The notes beneath the pieces are model-generated. The model had not been told where the DNA came from and did not search any database. It was given only the letters and a program-made list of their open reading frames with translations. Below are positions 16,775-25,997 of a stretch of 64,000 nt of DNA, one piece after another. This stretch comes from CAVIQK01 sp963644945 (lineage in GTDB: Bacteria; Bacillota; Clostridia; Christensenellales; DTU072): assembly GCA_963644945.1 (NCBI GenBank), contig CAVIQK010000009.1, positions 4,923 through 68,922 of the forward strand. Direction: 5' to 3'. Position numbers and translations under genes: made by a program. Position 1 is the stretch's first letter. Every line of letters starts with the position of its first letter.

Positions 16775-16843
16775 GTGTATATGTAAATTTTGGGCTACAC
16801 GTAAAACTAGCGATTCGATAATTGAAAAATTGTTATAAATCTA

Positions 16844-16930
16844 NNNNNNNNNNNNNNNNNNNNNNNNNNNNNNNNNNNNNNNNNNNNNNNNNNNNNNNNN
16901 NNNNNNNNNNNNNNNNNNNNNNNNNNNNNN
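16844..16930. other. Assembly gap (87 N)
   Basis: A run of 87 undetermined bases in the intergenic region between the wzy-like gene and the terminator of the RluA-type gene. The flanks at 16775-16843 and 16931-17000 show no gene I can support. Confidence 0.99.
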
Positions 16931-17000
16931 TTTTGTGAAGAATAACGGCAAATAATCCGTCATAAAAGGCACTCGAAATTGGCGGTTGCCGACCAAAAGA

Positions 17001-17028
17001 AAAGAACCACGCTTTCGAGTGGTTCTTT
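17001..17028 (-). terminator. Rho-independent terminator after the RluA-type gene
   Basis: A 10-bp perfect stem (AAAGAACCAC/GTGGTTCTTT) with an 8-nt loop and a U-rich run on the minus strand, 34 nt after the stop codon at 17063. Confidence 0.85.
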
Positions 17029-17062
17029 CCCCAAACACAAAAGGATTCACTAAGAACAACAC

Positions 17063-17770
17063 TTAGTCTTTTACACTGAGATTGAGATAATTGTTGGCTT
17101 TCATTGTAGAAAACACCGAATCTTCCGGAGTGAACACTCTAAACATCATGGTTTCTTTGGTGACCGGATGAACGAATTTTAGTTGGTACGCCCAGAGCGC
17201 TAAGTCGGTTTTTCCTTGGGCTTTTCCGTATTTGTGATCTCCTATGAGGGGGTTTCCCAAAGTCGAAAATTGCACTCTTATTTGGTGAGTTCTGCCTGTT
17301 TCGAGATCTATATCGACGAGAGATTTGTCTTCGTAATAGTCGAGGACTTTGTATTTGAGGGCTGCCCTTTTGGCTCCTTCCATTGCCATGCCTACGACTT
17401 CGACGGTGTTGGTCTTGGGGTTCTTTCTAAGATAATTGACAAGTTCGCCGTTGGTGTCACGCAATTTGCCTTCGACAATTGCGAGATATTTCTTTTCGAT
17501 TTCGTGATTCTTTACCATTTGGCATAGTCTGTCGGCGGCTTTCGAGGTCTTGGCATATACCATAACTCCGCCGGTCGGTCTGTCTAGACGGTGGACGAGT
17601 CCTACATAAGCATCTCCTGCCTTGTTTTCGTTGATTTTGCGGTACTCTTTTATCAAGGTCAAAAGATCTATGTCAAGAGTGCCGTCCGGACAACACGGGA
17701 CGCCTTGAGGTTTTACCACTACTAATATGTGGTTGTCTTCGTAAACTATGATTAAATCTTGGTAAGTCAT
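17063..17770 (-). CDS. RluA-family RNA pseudouridine synthase
   Basis: It isomerises specific uridines to pseudouridine in rRNA or tRNA. The RluA motif HRLDRPTGG carries the catalytic aspartate D63. Conserved KPQG (20-23) and the RTHQIRVQ region follow. At 235 residues it lacks the N-terminal S4 RNA-binding domain of RluD, so it is a short RluA/RluC-like member; the exact target uridine cannot be read from sequence. A perfect consensus promoter ends 9 nt before the ATG and there is no Shine-Dalgarno site, which predicts an almost leaderless mRNA. The promoter fills the gap to the upstream methyltransferase stop codon. Confidence 0.93.
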   Translation of the reverse strand: MTYQDLIIVYEDNHILVVVKPQGVPCCPDGTLDIDLLTLIKEYRKINENKAGDAYVGLVHRLDRPTGGVMVYAKTSKAADRLCQMVKNHEIEKKYLAIVEGKLRDTNGELVNYLRKNPKTNTVEVVGMAMEGAKRAALKYKVLDYYEDKSLVDIDLETGRTHQIRVQFSTLGNPLIGDHKYGKAQGKTDLALWAYQLKFVHPVTKETMMFRVFTPEDSVFSTMKANNYLNLSVKD

Positions 17771-17779
17771 AACTTTTTT

Positions 17780-17808
17780 ATTATATATGTCAGTCTATAT
17801 TATGTCAA
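17780..17808 (-). promoter_or_regulatory. Consensus promoter of the RluA-type gene (near-leaderless)
   Basis: Perfect TTGACA (17803-17808), a 17-nt spacer and perfect TATAAT (17780-17785). It abuts the stop codon of the upstream gene and ends 9 nt before the ATG at 17770, leaving room for only 2-3 transcribed leader bases. Confidence 0.85.
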
Positions 17809-18678
17809 TTATTTATTGGGTTTGAACTTGGCAAAACACGATGCTCCGCACGGAAGAACTATGCCGTCTTCGCCTAAAATGCCGATTTCGTCAGAGTCTA
17901 TTTCGGAAAAAGCATCTTTGCCGAAGGCTTTTAGCAAGATATTTTGCATGACGGACGGTTGGAGTCCTGTCGTATAACTGTTGATGAGATAAAATGACGG
18001 GTTGTCGGACACGACTTTTTTGGTGAGTTCTACAAGCGAATAGATTTTGTCTTCTATTTTCCATGTTTCACCGTTTGCCCCTCTCCCGAATGAGGGGGGA
18101 TCCATGATAATTGCGTCGTAGGTGTTGCCACGTCTTATTTCTCTTTCGACGAATTTTATGCAGTCTTCTACTATGAAACGGCAATTTTTAGGTAGTCCCG
18201 ATATTTCGATATTTTTGCCGGCTCGCTCGCACATGGCTTTGGCACTGTCAACGTGGGTGACGTTGCCACCGCCTTTTAGGGTAGCAAGGGATGCGCCTCC
18301 CGTATAACCGAAGAGATTGAGGACTTTGGCAGAGCCTCTATTCTCGATTGTTTTGATTATTCTTGCCCAGTTTACCGCTTGCTCGGGGAAAACTCCTGTG
18401 TGTTTGAATCCCATGAGTTTTAGGGAAAATTTGAGGGAATTGTTCCATTTTATTGAAAATTCGTCGGGGACGGGTTTCTTTCTTTCCCAATATCCGCCAC
18501 CGTCGGAATTGCGATGATAGACGGCATTGAGTCCTTTATATTTGGTCATGTCGAAGGGGGCAGGCCATATAACTTGGGGATCCGGACGAAGTAAAATTAC
18601 TCCGCCAAAGTCTTCTAATTTGTAGCCGTCGCCTGTGGCTATCAACCTATAATTGTCAAAATTTTGGGCAAGTTTCAT
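17809..18678 (-). CDS. Class I SAM-dependent methyltransferase, COG1092-like (RlmI-related core without PUA domain)
   Basis: A Rossmann-fold methyltransferase of the Methyltrans_SAM/COG1092 type. It shows the SAM-binding motif VLNLFGYTGGASLA, an acidic residue in THVDSAK, and the catalytic DPPSFGRG motif. Relatives such as RlmI methylate a cytosine in 23S rRNA, but this 289-residue protein lacks the N-terminal PUA domain, so the substrate is uncertain. It starts 1 nt after the stop of the MalT/SARP-type regulator gene, implying cotranscription, and precedes another RNA-modification gene. Confidence 0.82.
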   Translation of the reverse strand: MKLAQNFDNYRLIATGDGYKLEDFGGVILLRPDPQVIWPAPFDMTKYKGLNAVYHRNSDGGGYWERKKPVPDEFSIKWNNSLKFSLKLMGFKHTGVFPEQAVNWARIIKTIENRGSAKVLNLFGYTGGASLATLKGGGNVTHVDSAKAMCERAGKNIEISGLPKNCRFIVEDCIKFVEREIRRGNTYDAIIMDPPSFGRGANGETWKIEDKIYSLVELTKKVVSDNPSFYLINSYTTGLQPSVMQNILLKAFGKDAFSEIDSDEIGILGEDGIVLPCGASCFAKFKPNK

Positions 18679-18679
18679 A

Positions 18680-21439
18680 TTAAATTCCGCCTAGACGATA
18701 GTTGATTTCGTTCATGAGTCCTTGATAGTCGCCTTCGTGGTCGATTTCTATCAATATGTTGAGATATTTCCTTGCATCCATGCACTCGTTTTCTTTGATG
18801 AGTCCCTTGATTACTCGCATCAAAAGTATGGTTTTGGCGTGGGTGATGTCCCTTGCGATGTCTCTTATTTGGGGGTAGTCGAGATCAGGTCCGATTTCGC
18901 CTTTATATTCGGCAAGGACTTTGTCTAAAATGGCTTCCTTTTTGCGTAAATTGGTCTCTTGGATGCCTTCTTCGAGTAATTCTTTTAGTCTGACGGTGTC
19001 TATGACACAGTCTTTTATGGTAAGCACGTATTTGCTGTTGATGTAGTCTAGTTTGAAATCGACTCCTGCTCCTTCTAGCGTCTTACGTAAAATGTTGTTG
19101 GTGGTTTTTAGGTTGTTGATTGCCGAATCGTATTGATAATCTTTCCACATGAGATTGATTATGTAGTTGCGTTCTAGTCCTTCTTTTCCTGCCAAAACAT
19201 ACTGAATGAAGAGTTCTTTTGCTTTCTTGGTCTTCCATGAGATTTCGACGTTGTTGACGGTAACTCTGGGGGCGCCGACTAGGGATATTAGGACATTGCC
19301 GTCCTTAACTTTAGACTGTTCTTTACGTCTGATCGCCTTTACGATTTTGTCGGTGTAGTCAGGTCTTATACCGTTGTTTATAGCATAGTTGACGATGGTT
19401 TCGAATATATCGTAGTTTTCGACTATCATCATGTCCATGCCGAAATTCTCGGCTGTTTTTAGTAGTTTTTCGACAAATTCCACAGGGTTGCCCATGGCAT
19501 TCTTTTTGATGAGTTCGTTGGCGGTGACTGCCATGCTGAGTAGCCAATAACGTGATTTAGATTTGCTCGATTTGATACACTCCATCGCATGGTCGTTGGC
19601 GGCTTTCATTTCGCCTTCTAGTAGGTAGCAATACGACAAGGCATAGTGCATGAGATATGCGTAAGTCGGGTAGTAGGTTTCGGCATATTTGAGATAAACC
19701 GTCGCATACTCTTTGGCATATTCGAGATTTTTGTAGCGAGCATAGGCTACGGTCAAGTCGGCTACGTTTTGGAATTTTGCTCTGTTGGACGAGTAGGGAG
19801 TGGCAACGGCTTTTTCGTATAGGGAAATCGCCTCTTCGGTTTTGCCAAAATACTCGCTTATACGGGCTTTGGCGCTATATAATAGGCTCTTGTCGGTAAG
19901 AATATCCTTTTCTTCGGCATTTTTGAGGGCTCGGTCGATTTCTTCTTCGACGGTGTCGATGCTGTCGATGCCGAAAAATCTCAACGAGACGGTGTTGTGG
20001 GGGATGGTGTAGAAGGGTATTGTTTTGTGCAAGTCTTCTACTATCTCTATTGCCTTTTTGTAGTTGCCTATGTGGGCATAGGTACGTGAGAAAAGTTCTC
20101 GCATCTTGACGTAATAAATCTCGTCTTTCTTTTCTTCAAAAGCCTTTTCGTATTTGGCGACAACGCTCATGTTGATGGGAAGATCGGCTTCGATCATGCT
20201 CTTGAATGTCGTCGATATGATGTCGTCTATTTCGGTAAGTGGCTCCGATTTGATGTAGTCGAGATATTTTTCGTATAAAGCATATTCTTCGGTGTATTTC
20301 TTTTGTTTGTAAAGAATATACATTTGCATGCTTATTGCGACGTTGTAGGCGGGATCCCTTTCGGATAGGACGGTTTGTGCCTTTTCTAAAAGTCTGAGGC
20401 TCTTGTCCTTTTCTCCCGTATAGAAGAAATGAAGGGCTAGGAAAATGCCTGCATAAGGGTAATATTCTACGTCTAAATCGTCGTCAAACGGAGGGTAATA
20501 ACGAGCGAATTTCGACATGGTCGCAACAGAGGTTTTTTCGTGGAAGAAAACATTGAGAATCTTGTTGAAAAGATCCTTGTTTTTTAGTTCGTAGGCAGTC
20601 TTTAATGCTTGGGTATAGTCCTTTTTTCCTAGGGCAAAATCTATATATAATTTTTTGATTTGGTCGGGGGATAAAGACGGCTCGACTTGTAATTCGTTTT
20701 GAATATACGATTTGAACCCTGAGGTCATTTTGTAGATGCCGTCGTTCCTTTTGGCAAGTAGTGACGGATATGCCGCTAGGGCGCCTAAAATCTTGCCTGC
20801 TCCCGGGAAAAATGTCTCGGTAAATTCCAAATTGATGACTCTTAGGGAAACGATTGTTTTGAGAAAGACTTTTTCGTCGTTTTCGACCATGTGCATATAG
20901 ACGGTGACGGAATTTTTGTCGCAAGTGTCTTTTATGACTTCTTCGTCGATAATTATCGGCCATCTTCCCTCAAAACAACTGAAATTGAGAGGGATAAACT
21001 TCTCGCTCGACAAAACTATTTTTAGGTTTTGGGGGCAAAGTTTTATCATCCTTTCGATTTGGGAATAGTCAAATTTTTCGTCCAAAGTGTCCATCTCTTC
21101 GAATACAAAAAGATAGTTGTTTTTGTCGTGGGAGATGCAATCTAACATGTGATTGATTATGACGTCTTCGTTGTTGAAACGGTTTTTGCAGTAAAGGACT
21201 TGTAAAATTTCGTTGAGTTTTTCACTGTCGTCTGCATAGAGCCTTTTGGCAACACACAAGACTAGGTTGCCGAAATCGTCAATTTGAGGAGAAAACCAAA
21301 AAACATTTTTGTAGTATGTCGCAAGGTTGGTAAGAAACGGACCTTTTCCGCTACCGTCTTTTGCGATAATCATGGCGGTGACGCCTTGCTTTGACAAAAC
21401 TTTGTTGATGGTAAGATTTAGATTGGTTTCAAAATCCAT
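18680..21439 (-). CDS. MalT/SARP-type transcriptional regulator (STAND-like ATPase, TPR, winged helix + BTAD)
   Basis: A 919-residue cytoplasmic regulator. The N-terminal domain (about 1-200) resembles the MalT/LuxR ATPase, with a P-loop-like KDGSGKGPF, a Walker B-like YLFVFEEMD, and an LKIVLSSE strand. The Thr/Ser after the P-loop Lys is replaced by Gly. The middle (about 260-660) is helical TPR-like repeats. The C-terminal about 250 residues fit a winged helix (VSWKTKKAKELFIQYVL region, with an expected ISLVGAPRV strand) followed by a bacterial transcriptional activator domain. It probably senses a metabolite through the TPR part and activates nearby or distant genes. A promoter lies upstream and a GAGAGGGA site 12 nt from the ATG. 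Confidence 0.8.
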   Translation of the reverse strand: MDFETNLNLTINKVLSKQGVTAMIIAKDGSGKGPFLTNLATYYKNVFWFSPQIDDFGNLVLCVAKRLYADDSEKLNEILQVLYCKNRFNNEDVIINHMLDCISHDKNNYLFVFEEMDTLDEKFDYSQIERMIKLCPQNLKIVLSSEKFIPLNFSCFEGRWPIIIDEEVIKDTCDKNSVTVYMHMVENDEKVFLKTIVSLRVINLEFTETFFPGAGKILGALAAYPSLLAKRNDGIYKMTSGFKSYIQNELQVEPSLSPDQIKKLYIDFALGKKDYTQALKTAYELKNKDLFNKILNVFFHEKTSVATMSKFARYYPPFDDDLDVEYYPYAGIFLALHFFYTGEKDKSLRLLEKAQTVLSERDPAYNVAISMQMYILYKQKKYTEEYALYEKYLDYIKSEPLTEIDDIISTTFKSMIEADLPINMSVVAKYEKAFEEKKDEIYYVKMRELFSRTYAHIGNYKKAIEIVEDLHKTIPFYTIPHNTVSLRFFGIDSIDTVEEEIDRALKNAEEKDILTDKSLLYSAKARISEYFGKTEEAISLYEKAVATPYSSNRAKFQNVADLTVAYARYKNLEYAKEYATVYLKYAETYYPTYAYLMHYALSYCYLLEGEMKAANDHAMECIKSSKSKSRYWLLSMAVTANELIKKNAMGNPVEFVEKLLKTAENFGMDMMIVENYDIFETIVNYAINNGIRPDYTDKIVKAIRRKEQSKVKDGNVLISLVGAPRVTVNNVEISWKTKKAKELFIQYVLAGKEGLERNYIINLMWKDYQYDSAINNLKTTNNILRKTLEGAGVDFKLDYINSKYVLTIKDCVIDTVRLKELLEEGIQETNLRKKEAILDKVLAEYKGEIGPDLDYPQIRDIARDITHAKTILLMRVIKGLIKENECMDARKYLNILIEIDHEGDYQGLMNEINYRLGGI

Positions 21440-21479
21440 ATAAATTCTGTCCCTCTCACTGTGTACTTTTATGTCTTAT

Positions 21480-21508
21480 AGTGTAAAATAAAAGTAAAAT
21501 TTTGTCAA
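21480..21508 (-). promoter_or_regulatory. Promoter of the MalT/SARP-type regulator
   Basis: Perfect TTGACA at 21503-21508, a 17-nt spacer and TACACT at 21480-21485. The predicted leader is about 35 nt and contains a ribosome binding site. Confidence 0.65.
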
Positions 21509-21580
21509 TACTTGTAATTAAAAAAAAGTAAAATTTGGTTGGGTTAGATGTCCCGCCTTATGAAAAGACTGCGATAAAAT

Positions 21581-21611
21581 AAAAATACGGACCGCTTGGA
21601 TCCGTATTTTT
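21581..21611 (-). terminator. Rho-independent terminator after the GPH transporter gene
   Basis: An 11-bp perfect stem (AAAAATACGGA/TCCGTATTTTT) with a 9-nt loop and a U-rich minus-strand tail, 29 nt after the stop codon at 21640. Confidence 0.85.
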
Positions 21612-21639
21612 TAAGTTTTGGGAGATTATTTTCGATGGG

Positions 21640-23313
21640 TTATTTTTCGGAGGAATTTTCGACTACATCGATTTTTTCTTGGTGTTTTCTTGATTTTTTA
21701 GGTTTGTCGGTGCCGGCAAGTTCTTCGGTAAGGGCTTCGTACTCGGCTCTTTCTTCTTCGGTCAAGGTGTCGATTTTGCCTGCTCTATATAAGTTGTTGA
21801 AATAGTGAACTCTTTCGAGTTTTTTGTCGGTGACTTTGTATAGGAAGGCAAAGACCATGGCTAGGCTTATGAGAATGACTACCGATCCGCCCATCATGAT
21901 ACGGACGGCAAGTCTATATGTGTCTCCGGGGGTACCGATGCTGTCGTTGAAGAGGGCTTCGCCTATGTTTTCACCTGGGGCAAATTCTTTGGTAAGGTTG
22001 AGGACTAGTCCGCAAAGGAATACTGCGACTGCGGAAACTAGTTTTCTTGCAAATGTCATGACTCCGGAGAATTCTCCGGCATTACGTTCGTGATAACGGA
22101 GTTCGGCGACGTCAACGGTGTCGGGGAAGATGATCCACGGCATTGTTTGGGCTCCGCAAAAACCGATGCCCATCATGGCGGCTACCGCTATTACCCACCA
22201 CGGCGACATGGTATTGTTGATGAATAGTAAACCTACTCCGCCTATTATATATAAAGGTAGGAAGGTCCTGAATGCGAATTGTTTGCTCTTCTTCATCATC
22301 ATCTTGTAGACAAGCGGATAGGTGACTGCGACCATAACCATAAGAGGTCCTATAATGAAGGCGGACGACATGGCTATTTCTTTGCCGAAAACCGAGATTT
22401 TGGCTCCTTCCATGCAATATTTGGCGTAGTAAACTACCAAAGCAGAGATTATGTCAAGGCACATAAATGCCGAGATATACATGCCGAGGTGGTATCTAAA
22501 CGATTTGACTTTGAGGGTTTTGCCATAGTTTTTGATGGTGAATTTGGCTTTGAGATCGGGATTGAAGGGGACTTTTTCTTTGCAGAATATTCCGGCTAGA
22601 ATTAGAGGTACTCCGAAGAAGGTACCGAAACCGAAGGTCATGATTGCCCAAAATGCCCAATCGGTGATTTCTTTGGCAAGATATTTTTCTAGGAATATTG
22701 TAGGAATCAAATACGAAAGTGCGGCACCCGCCATGGTGAAAAGAAGTTTTACGGTGTTGGCTTTGTTGCGTTCTACGTGGTCGGGGGAAATGTCGCTGGC
22801 AAAGGACATATACGGGACTTGGGATATTGTGGAAACCGTACAATAGAATAGGTAAGCAACTATTGCGGAGGTGAGTTTTAAGGCACTGCTCCAACCCGAA
22901 ATCGGGGCAAATACGAAGGCAAATGCGGGATAAAGAAGGGCTCCGCCTAAAATAAAGAAGGGGCGACGGCGACCGATTTTTGTACGTAGGTTGTCGGAAA
23001 TGACTCCGCACAAAGGATCACTGATGGCGTCCCAAAGTTTTGCGAGAAGTATAATGAGTCCTGCGGCAAATGCACCGAGTCCCAAACCTTCGTTGAAGAA
23101 GGCAAGCATTATGACTGCGGCAATAGATGCTCCGCCACCGTCATAAAAAGCGCCCATGCCGTAGAAAAGTTTTTCTTTTTTGGTGACAGGCTCTCCTATG
23201 TATATACCGAGTTTTCGATATTCTTCTTTTGATAAAACGTTGCTTTCGGCATCGATAGCATCTTCTGCTGTGTCTACACCGATCGATTGAGTGGTTTCGT
23301 CAATGTTTTCCAT
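21640..23313 (-). CDS. GPH-family (MelB-like) MFS sugar:cation symporter
   Basis: A 557-residue transporter with about 12 membrane segments. It belongs to the glycoside-pentoside-hexuronide:cation symporter group, judged from the LAKLWDAISDPLCG and IGRRRPFFILGG motifs near helices 2-3. Such proteins import oligosaccharides or glycosides, usually with Na+ or H+. It has a 40-residue acidic N terminus and a charged C-terminal tail of about 60 residues. The ATG at 23313 has a GGAG site; the longer reading frame from 23343 would start before it. No glycosidase is adjacent, so the substrate is unknown. It stands alone with its own promoter and terminator. Confidence 0.88.
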   Translation of the reverse strand: MENIDETTQSIGVDTAEDAIDAESNVLSKEEYRKLGIYIGEPVTKKEKLFYGMGAFYDGGGASIAAVIMLAFFNEGLGLGAFAAGLIILLAKLWDAISDPLCGVISDNLRTKIGRRRPFFILGGALLYPAFAFVFAPISGWSSALKLTSAIVAYLFYCTVSTISQVPYMSFASDISPDHVERNKANTVKLLFTMAGAALSYLIPTIFLEKYLAKEITDWAFWAIMTFGFGTFFGVPLILAGIFCKEKVPFNPDLKAKFTIKNYGKTLKVKSFRYHLGMYISAFMCLDIISALVVYYAKYCMEGAKISVFGKEIAMSSAFIIGPLMVMVAVTYPLVYKMMMKKSKQFAFRTFLPLYIIGGVGLLFINNTMSPWWVIAVAAMMGIGFCGAQTMPWIIFPDTVDVAELRYHERNAGEFSGVMTFARKLVSAVAVFLCGLVLNLTKEFAPGENIGEALFNDSIGTPGDTYRLAVRIMMGGSVVILISLAMVFAFLYKVTDKKLERVHYFNNLYRAGKIDTLTEEERAEYEALTEELAGTDKPKKSRKHQEKIDVVENSSEK

Positions 23314-23355
23314 ATAGATCTCCTTAGTGAGAGTTAAATTCAAAAATCAAAGTGT

Positions 23356-23384
23356 ATTATATCACAATTATCGGGGGTTTGCAA
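23356..23384 (-). promoter_or_regulatory. Promoter of the GPH transporter gene
   Basis: TTGCAA at 23379-23384, a 17-nt spacer and perfect TATAAT at 23356-23361. The predicted leader is about 36 nt with a GGAG ribosome binding site. Confidence 0.7.
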
Positions 23385-23402
23385 TAGTGATTTCTTGTCT
23401 TT

Positions 23403-25853
23403 CTACCTAATTTCGACATAGACGGTTTTGTCTTCGGGGGTAGGTTCGACGGGCTTTAACTTGGCCTTTTCCTTTCTTGACAAGGTGGGTTTTGTGTAGT
23501 AAAGGATGCCGGGAAGCACAAACACGACAAGTAGGAAGGAAATAAATCCGCCTCTTGCAAGTAGTCCTGTGATTTGTTTTACGATGTTGTTGGTCGAAAC
23601 AAGCATGACTATCACACATACCGATACGATTATCGAGCAGGATGTGGCTATCGAGAAGAAAGATTTTCTGCATGCGTCTTCTATCGCTGCCTTTTTGTCG
23701 CCTAGGTGTAAGACGTAGCATTCTCTAAACCTTGTGCATAGTAAAATCGCATAGTCAACCGTACAACCTAATTGGATGCTCGAAAGAAGTATGTATGCCA
23801 TGAAGTTGATTTTTTCGCCCGTAAAGACGGTGATGGCTAGGTTTATGAATATGCCGAGTTCTATGAGTAGGACGGTAAGGACAGACTGGCGAACGTTCCT
23901 TAGAAGAAGGAGCATTACTACAAGTATTATCACGACGGACACGATGGTGACTTTGGCAAAGTCGCTCGGAGTAGTGGTCTTCATGTCGTCAACACCCGTA
24001 AGCATGCCCATGGCGTAGGCATTGTCAAATGTCGAGTCGATTTCGGCTTTTAGGCTATTGTACATCGAAAGGGAGTGTTCGCTCTCGTCGGCTCCTTTTA
24101 TGACGAAGGTGTACATTGTGTAATATTCGGTCGTGCCGTCTTCTTTTTCGACTTTTCCTATAAAGTTGGACATGGCGGAGGTCATGCTGTCGGTAGAGAA
24201 ATCGGAGGACAAGCCGAAAGACTGCATCATTTTGTCGATGTCAACGCCTTCCGGAATAATCTCTTTGATTTTATCGACGTCTTGAAGAAGGCTCTCTACT
24301 TTTGGGAGAATCTCGTTAAGGACGTTTTCGTCAATATCTATTACCGAGAAAAGTGATATTTGTACTCTTAAATCGTCGCCTAATATGTCTTGAACGTCCT
24401 CTTCGAATTCTTTGACGGTGCCGTCTTTAGGCACAATGGGGACTGCGCACATCATTTGGTTGTAGAGTTCGGAAGTAAGTTGTTGTTGGGAAGTGGGGTT
24501 TTTAGGCTCGTCAAAAACTTTGAAGTAACTGTAATCGATGAGGTTTTGCAAGATGAAGGCGGGGATGAGTAATATAACGGCTACCGTCACGAAAAACTTG
24601 CGATATTTGACGACAAATTTTGAGAGATGCGGGAAGGTGAGATTTAGGCATTTGTGGGAGCATTTTTGGGTGGGTTTGTCGAGTAGGACCATAAGTGCCG
24701 GTTGTAAAAACATGACGGATACAAGGGACACGAGGACGGCTTTTACAAGCACTCTGCCGATGTCGGCGCCTAGGGTGAATTTCATAAAATATAGGGCGGC
24801 AAATCCGCCTGCCGTCGTCATACATGATGCGATTACCGACGACCAAACATTGGGGGCAGATTCGATGGACGCACTCTCGGCGTCTAGACCTTCCGCACGT
24901 TTTTGTTTGTAGACGTGTAAGAAAAATATTGCGTAGTCCATAGTGACTGCTAGTTGTAAAACCGAGGACAAGGCAAACGAAACGATGGACAAATCTTGGA
25001 AAAAGTAGCAAGATCCGAGGGATATTAAAATGGACACGCCTAAGGTCAAAATAAGGATTATGGGATCCATAAACGAGTCTGTTGTGATAACCAAAATGAT
25101 GATTACGGCAATAAATGCAAATAAGACGTAATAGGGAAGTTCTTTTAGTATGCCCGAAAAAAGTTCTTGGGCAATCGAGGTCATACCGGTAGATTCTACT
25201 ATTCTTCCTTGACTCGCCAAAATGTCTTTGGTTTCTTTTAGGAGGTCCATTGCTTGGTCGGTGGACGGAGCATAATCGAGCATGCCGAGAAGAACGTAGT
25301 TGTAGCCGTAATCTTTGTCGGTATCCTTTTGTTTTAGATAAGATATGATCTCGTCAAAATTGCAATTCAGGTTTTTGACGTCTTCTACGGTGAAGGGAAG
25401 GTCTAGTTTTTCGATGGCTTCTTTTAGCATGTACTCGGTAGATTCGCCTAAAATCTTGTCGGCAACCTTGCCCGAATCTTTGTTTTTGAGGGTGGTTTGT
25501 AGTCCTTCGACAACCTTTTTGGCATCTTCCATATCGCCTGCCCAGATGAGTTGGGAGACTCCTTCGGTCGCTCTTATTTCGTTGACGGTCTTGCGGAGAA
25601 GTGCCTCGTCTTCTGCCGTCCCCGTACCGCTGACTACCAAAATCATGTCGCCTTTTATGTTGAAAGTCTTTTCCAAAAAGTCAAGGCCTATTGCCGTATT
25701 CATATCGTCCGAAATGTAGGACATAAGGTCGGAATTGAGTTTGCCTCCGTAAACCGTCATGATGATGCCTACAATCGAAATTATCAGTAGCACGACAAAA
25801 AACATCAAGAGTGCTTTGCGATATTTAACTATAAACTTTGCTAAACTTCTCAT
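23403..25853 (-). CDS. MMPL/RND-superfamily membrane exporter
   Basis: An 816-residue predicted exporter of the MMPL type, with two tandem halves. Each half has one helix, a large extracytoplasmic domain, and a cluster of five more helices. The second helix cluster of each half carries acidic residues typical of proton relay (TMDYAIFFLHVYKQKRAEG in half one, TVDYAILLCTRFRE in half two). Gram-positive relatives export lipids, peptides or drugs; the substrate here cannot be inferred. It is monocistronic, with a TTGACA-17-TAAAAT promoter and an AGAAGG site before the ATG. Confidence 0.88.
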   Translation of the reverse strand: MRSLAKFIVKYRKALLMFFVVLLIISIVGIIMTVYGGKLNSDLMSYISDDMNTAIGLDFLEKTFNIKGDMILVVSGTGTAEDEALLRKTVNEIRATEGVSQLIWAGDMEDAKKVVEGLQTTLKNKDSGKVADKILGESTEYMLKEAIEKLDLPFTVEDVKNLNCNFDEIISYLKQKDTDKDYGYNYVLLGMLDYAPSTDQAMDLLKETKDILASQGRIVESTGMTSIAQELFSGILKELPYYVLFAFIAVIIILVITTDSFMDPIILILTLGVSILISLGSCYFFQDLSIVSFALSSVLQLAVTMDYAIFFLHVYKQKRAEGLDAESASIESAPNVWSSVIASCMTTAGGFAALYFMKFTLGADIGRVLVKAVLVSLVSVMFLQPALMVLLDKPTQKCSHKCLNLTFPHLSKFVVKYRKFFVTVAVILLIPAFILQNLIDYSYFKVFDEPKNPTSQQQLTSELYNQMMCAVPIVPKDGTVKEFEEDVQDILGDDLRVQISLFSVIDIDENVLNEILPKVESLLQDVDKIKEIIPEGVDIDKMMQSFGLSSDFSTDSMTSAMSNFIGKVEKEDGTTEYYTMYTFVIKGADESEHSLSMYNSLKAEIDSTFDNAYAMGMLTGVDDMKTTTPSDFAKVTIVSVVIILVVMLLLLRNVRQSVLTVLLIELGIFINLAITVFTGEKINFMAYILLSSIQLGCTVDYAILLCTRFRECYVLHLGDKKAAIEDACRKSFFSIATSCSIIVSVCVIVMLVSTNNIVKQITGLLARGGFISFLLVVFVLPGILYYTKPTLSRKEKAKLKPVEPTPEDKTVYVEIR

Positions 25854-25883
25854 AATCGCCTTCTAAAAGTTGTTTCATTTTAT

Positions 25884-25912
25884 ATTTTATAAATATAAAA
25901 GTATAATGTCAA
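25884..25912 (-). promoter_or_regulatory. Promoter of the MMPL exporter gene
   Basis: Perfect TTGACA at 25907-25912, a 17-nt spacer and TAAAAT at 25884-25889. It is back to back with the MATE promoter, about 45 bp apart. Confidence 0.65.
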
Positions 25913-25958
25913 CCAATATGATGTTCTTAAATTATTTATGCGGTGTGGGGCAATTTTG

Positions 25959-25987
25959 TTGAGTTTTGCAAAATACGGTACTATAAT
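25959..25987 (+). promoter_or_regulatory. Promoter of the MATE transporter gene (near-leaderless)
   Basis: TTGAGT at 25959-25964, a 17-nt spacer and perfect TATAAT at 25982-25987. The ATG at 25998 follows after 10 nt, so at most a few leader bases are transcribed. No Shine-Dalgarno sequence is present. Confidence 0.6.
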
Positions 25988-25997
25988 AATTAGGCTC

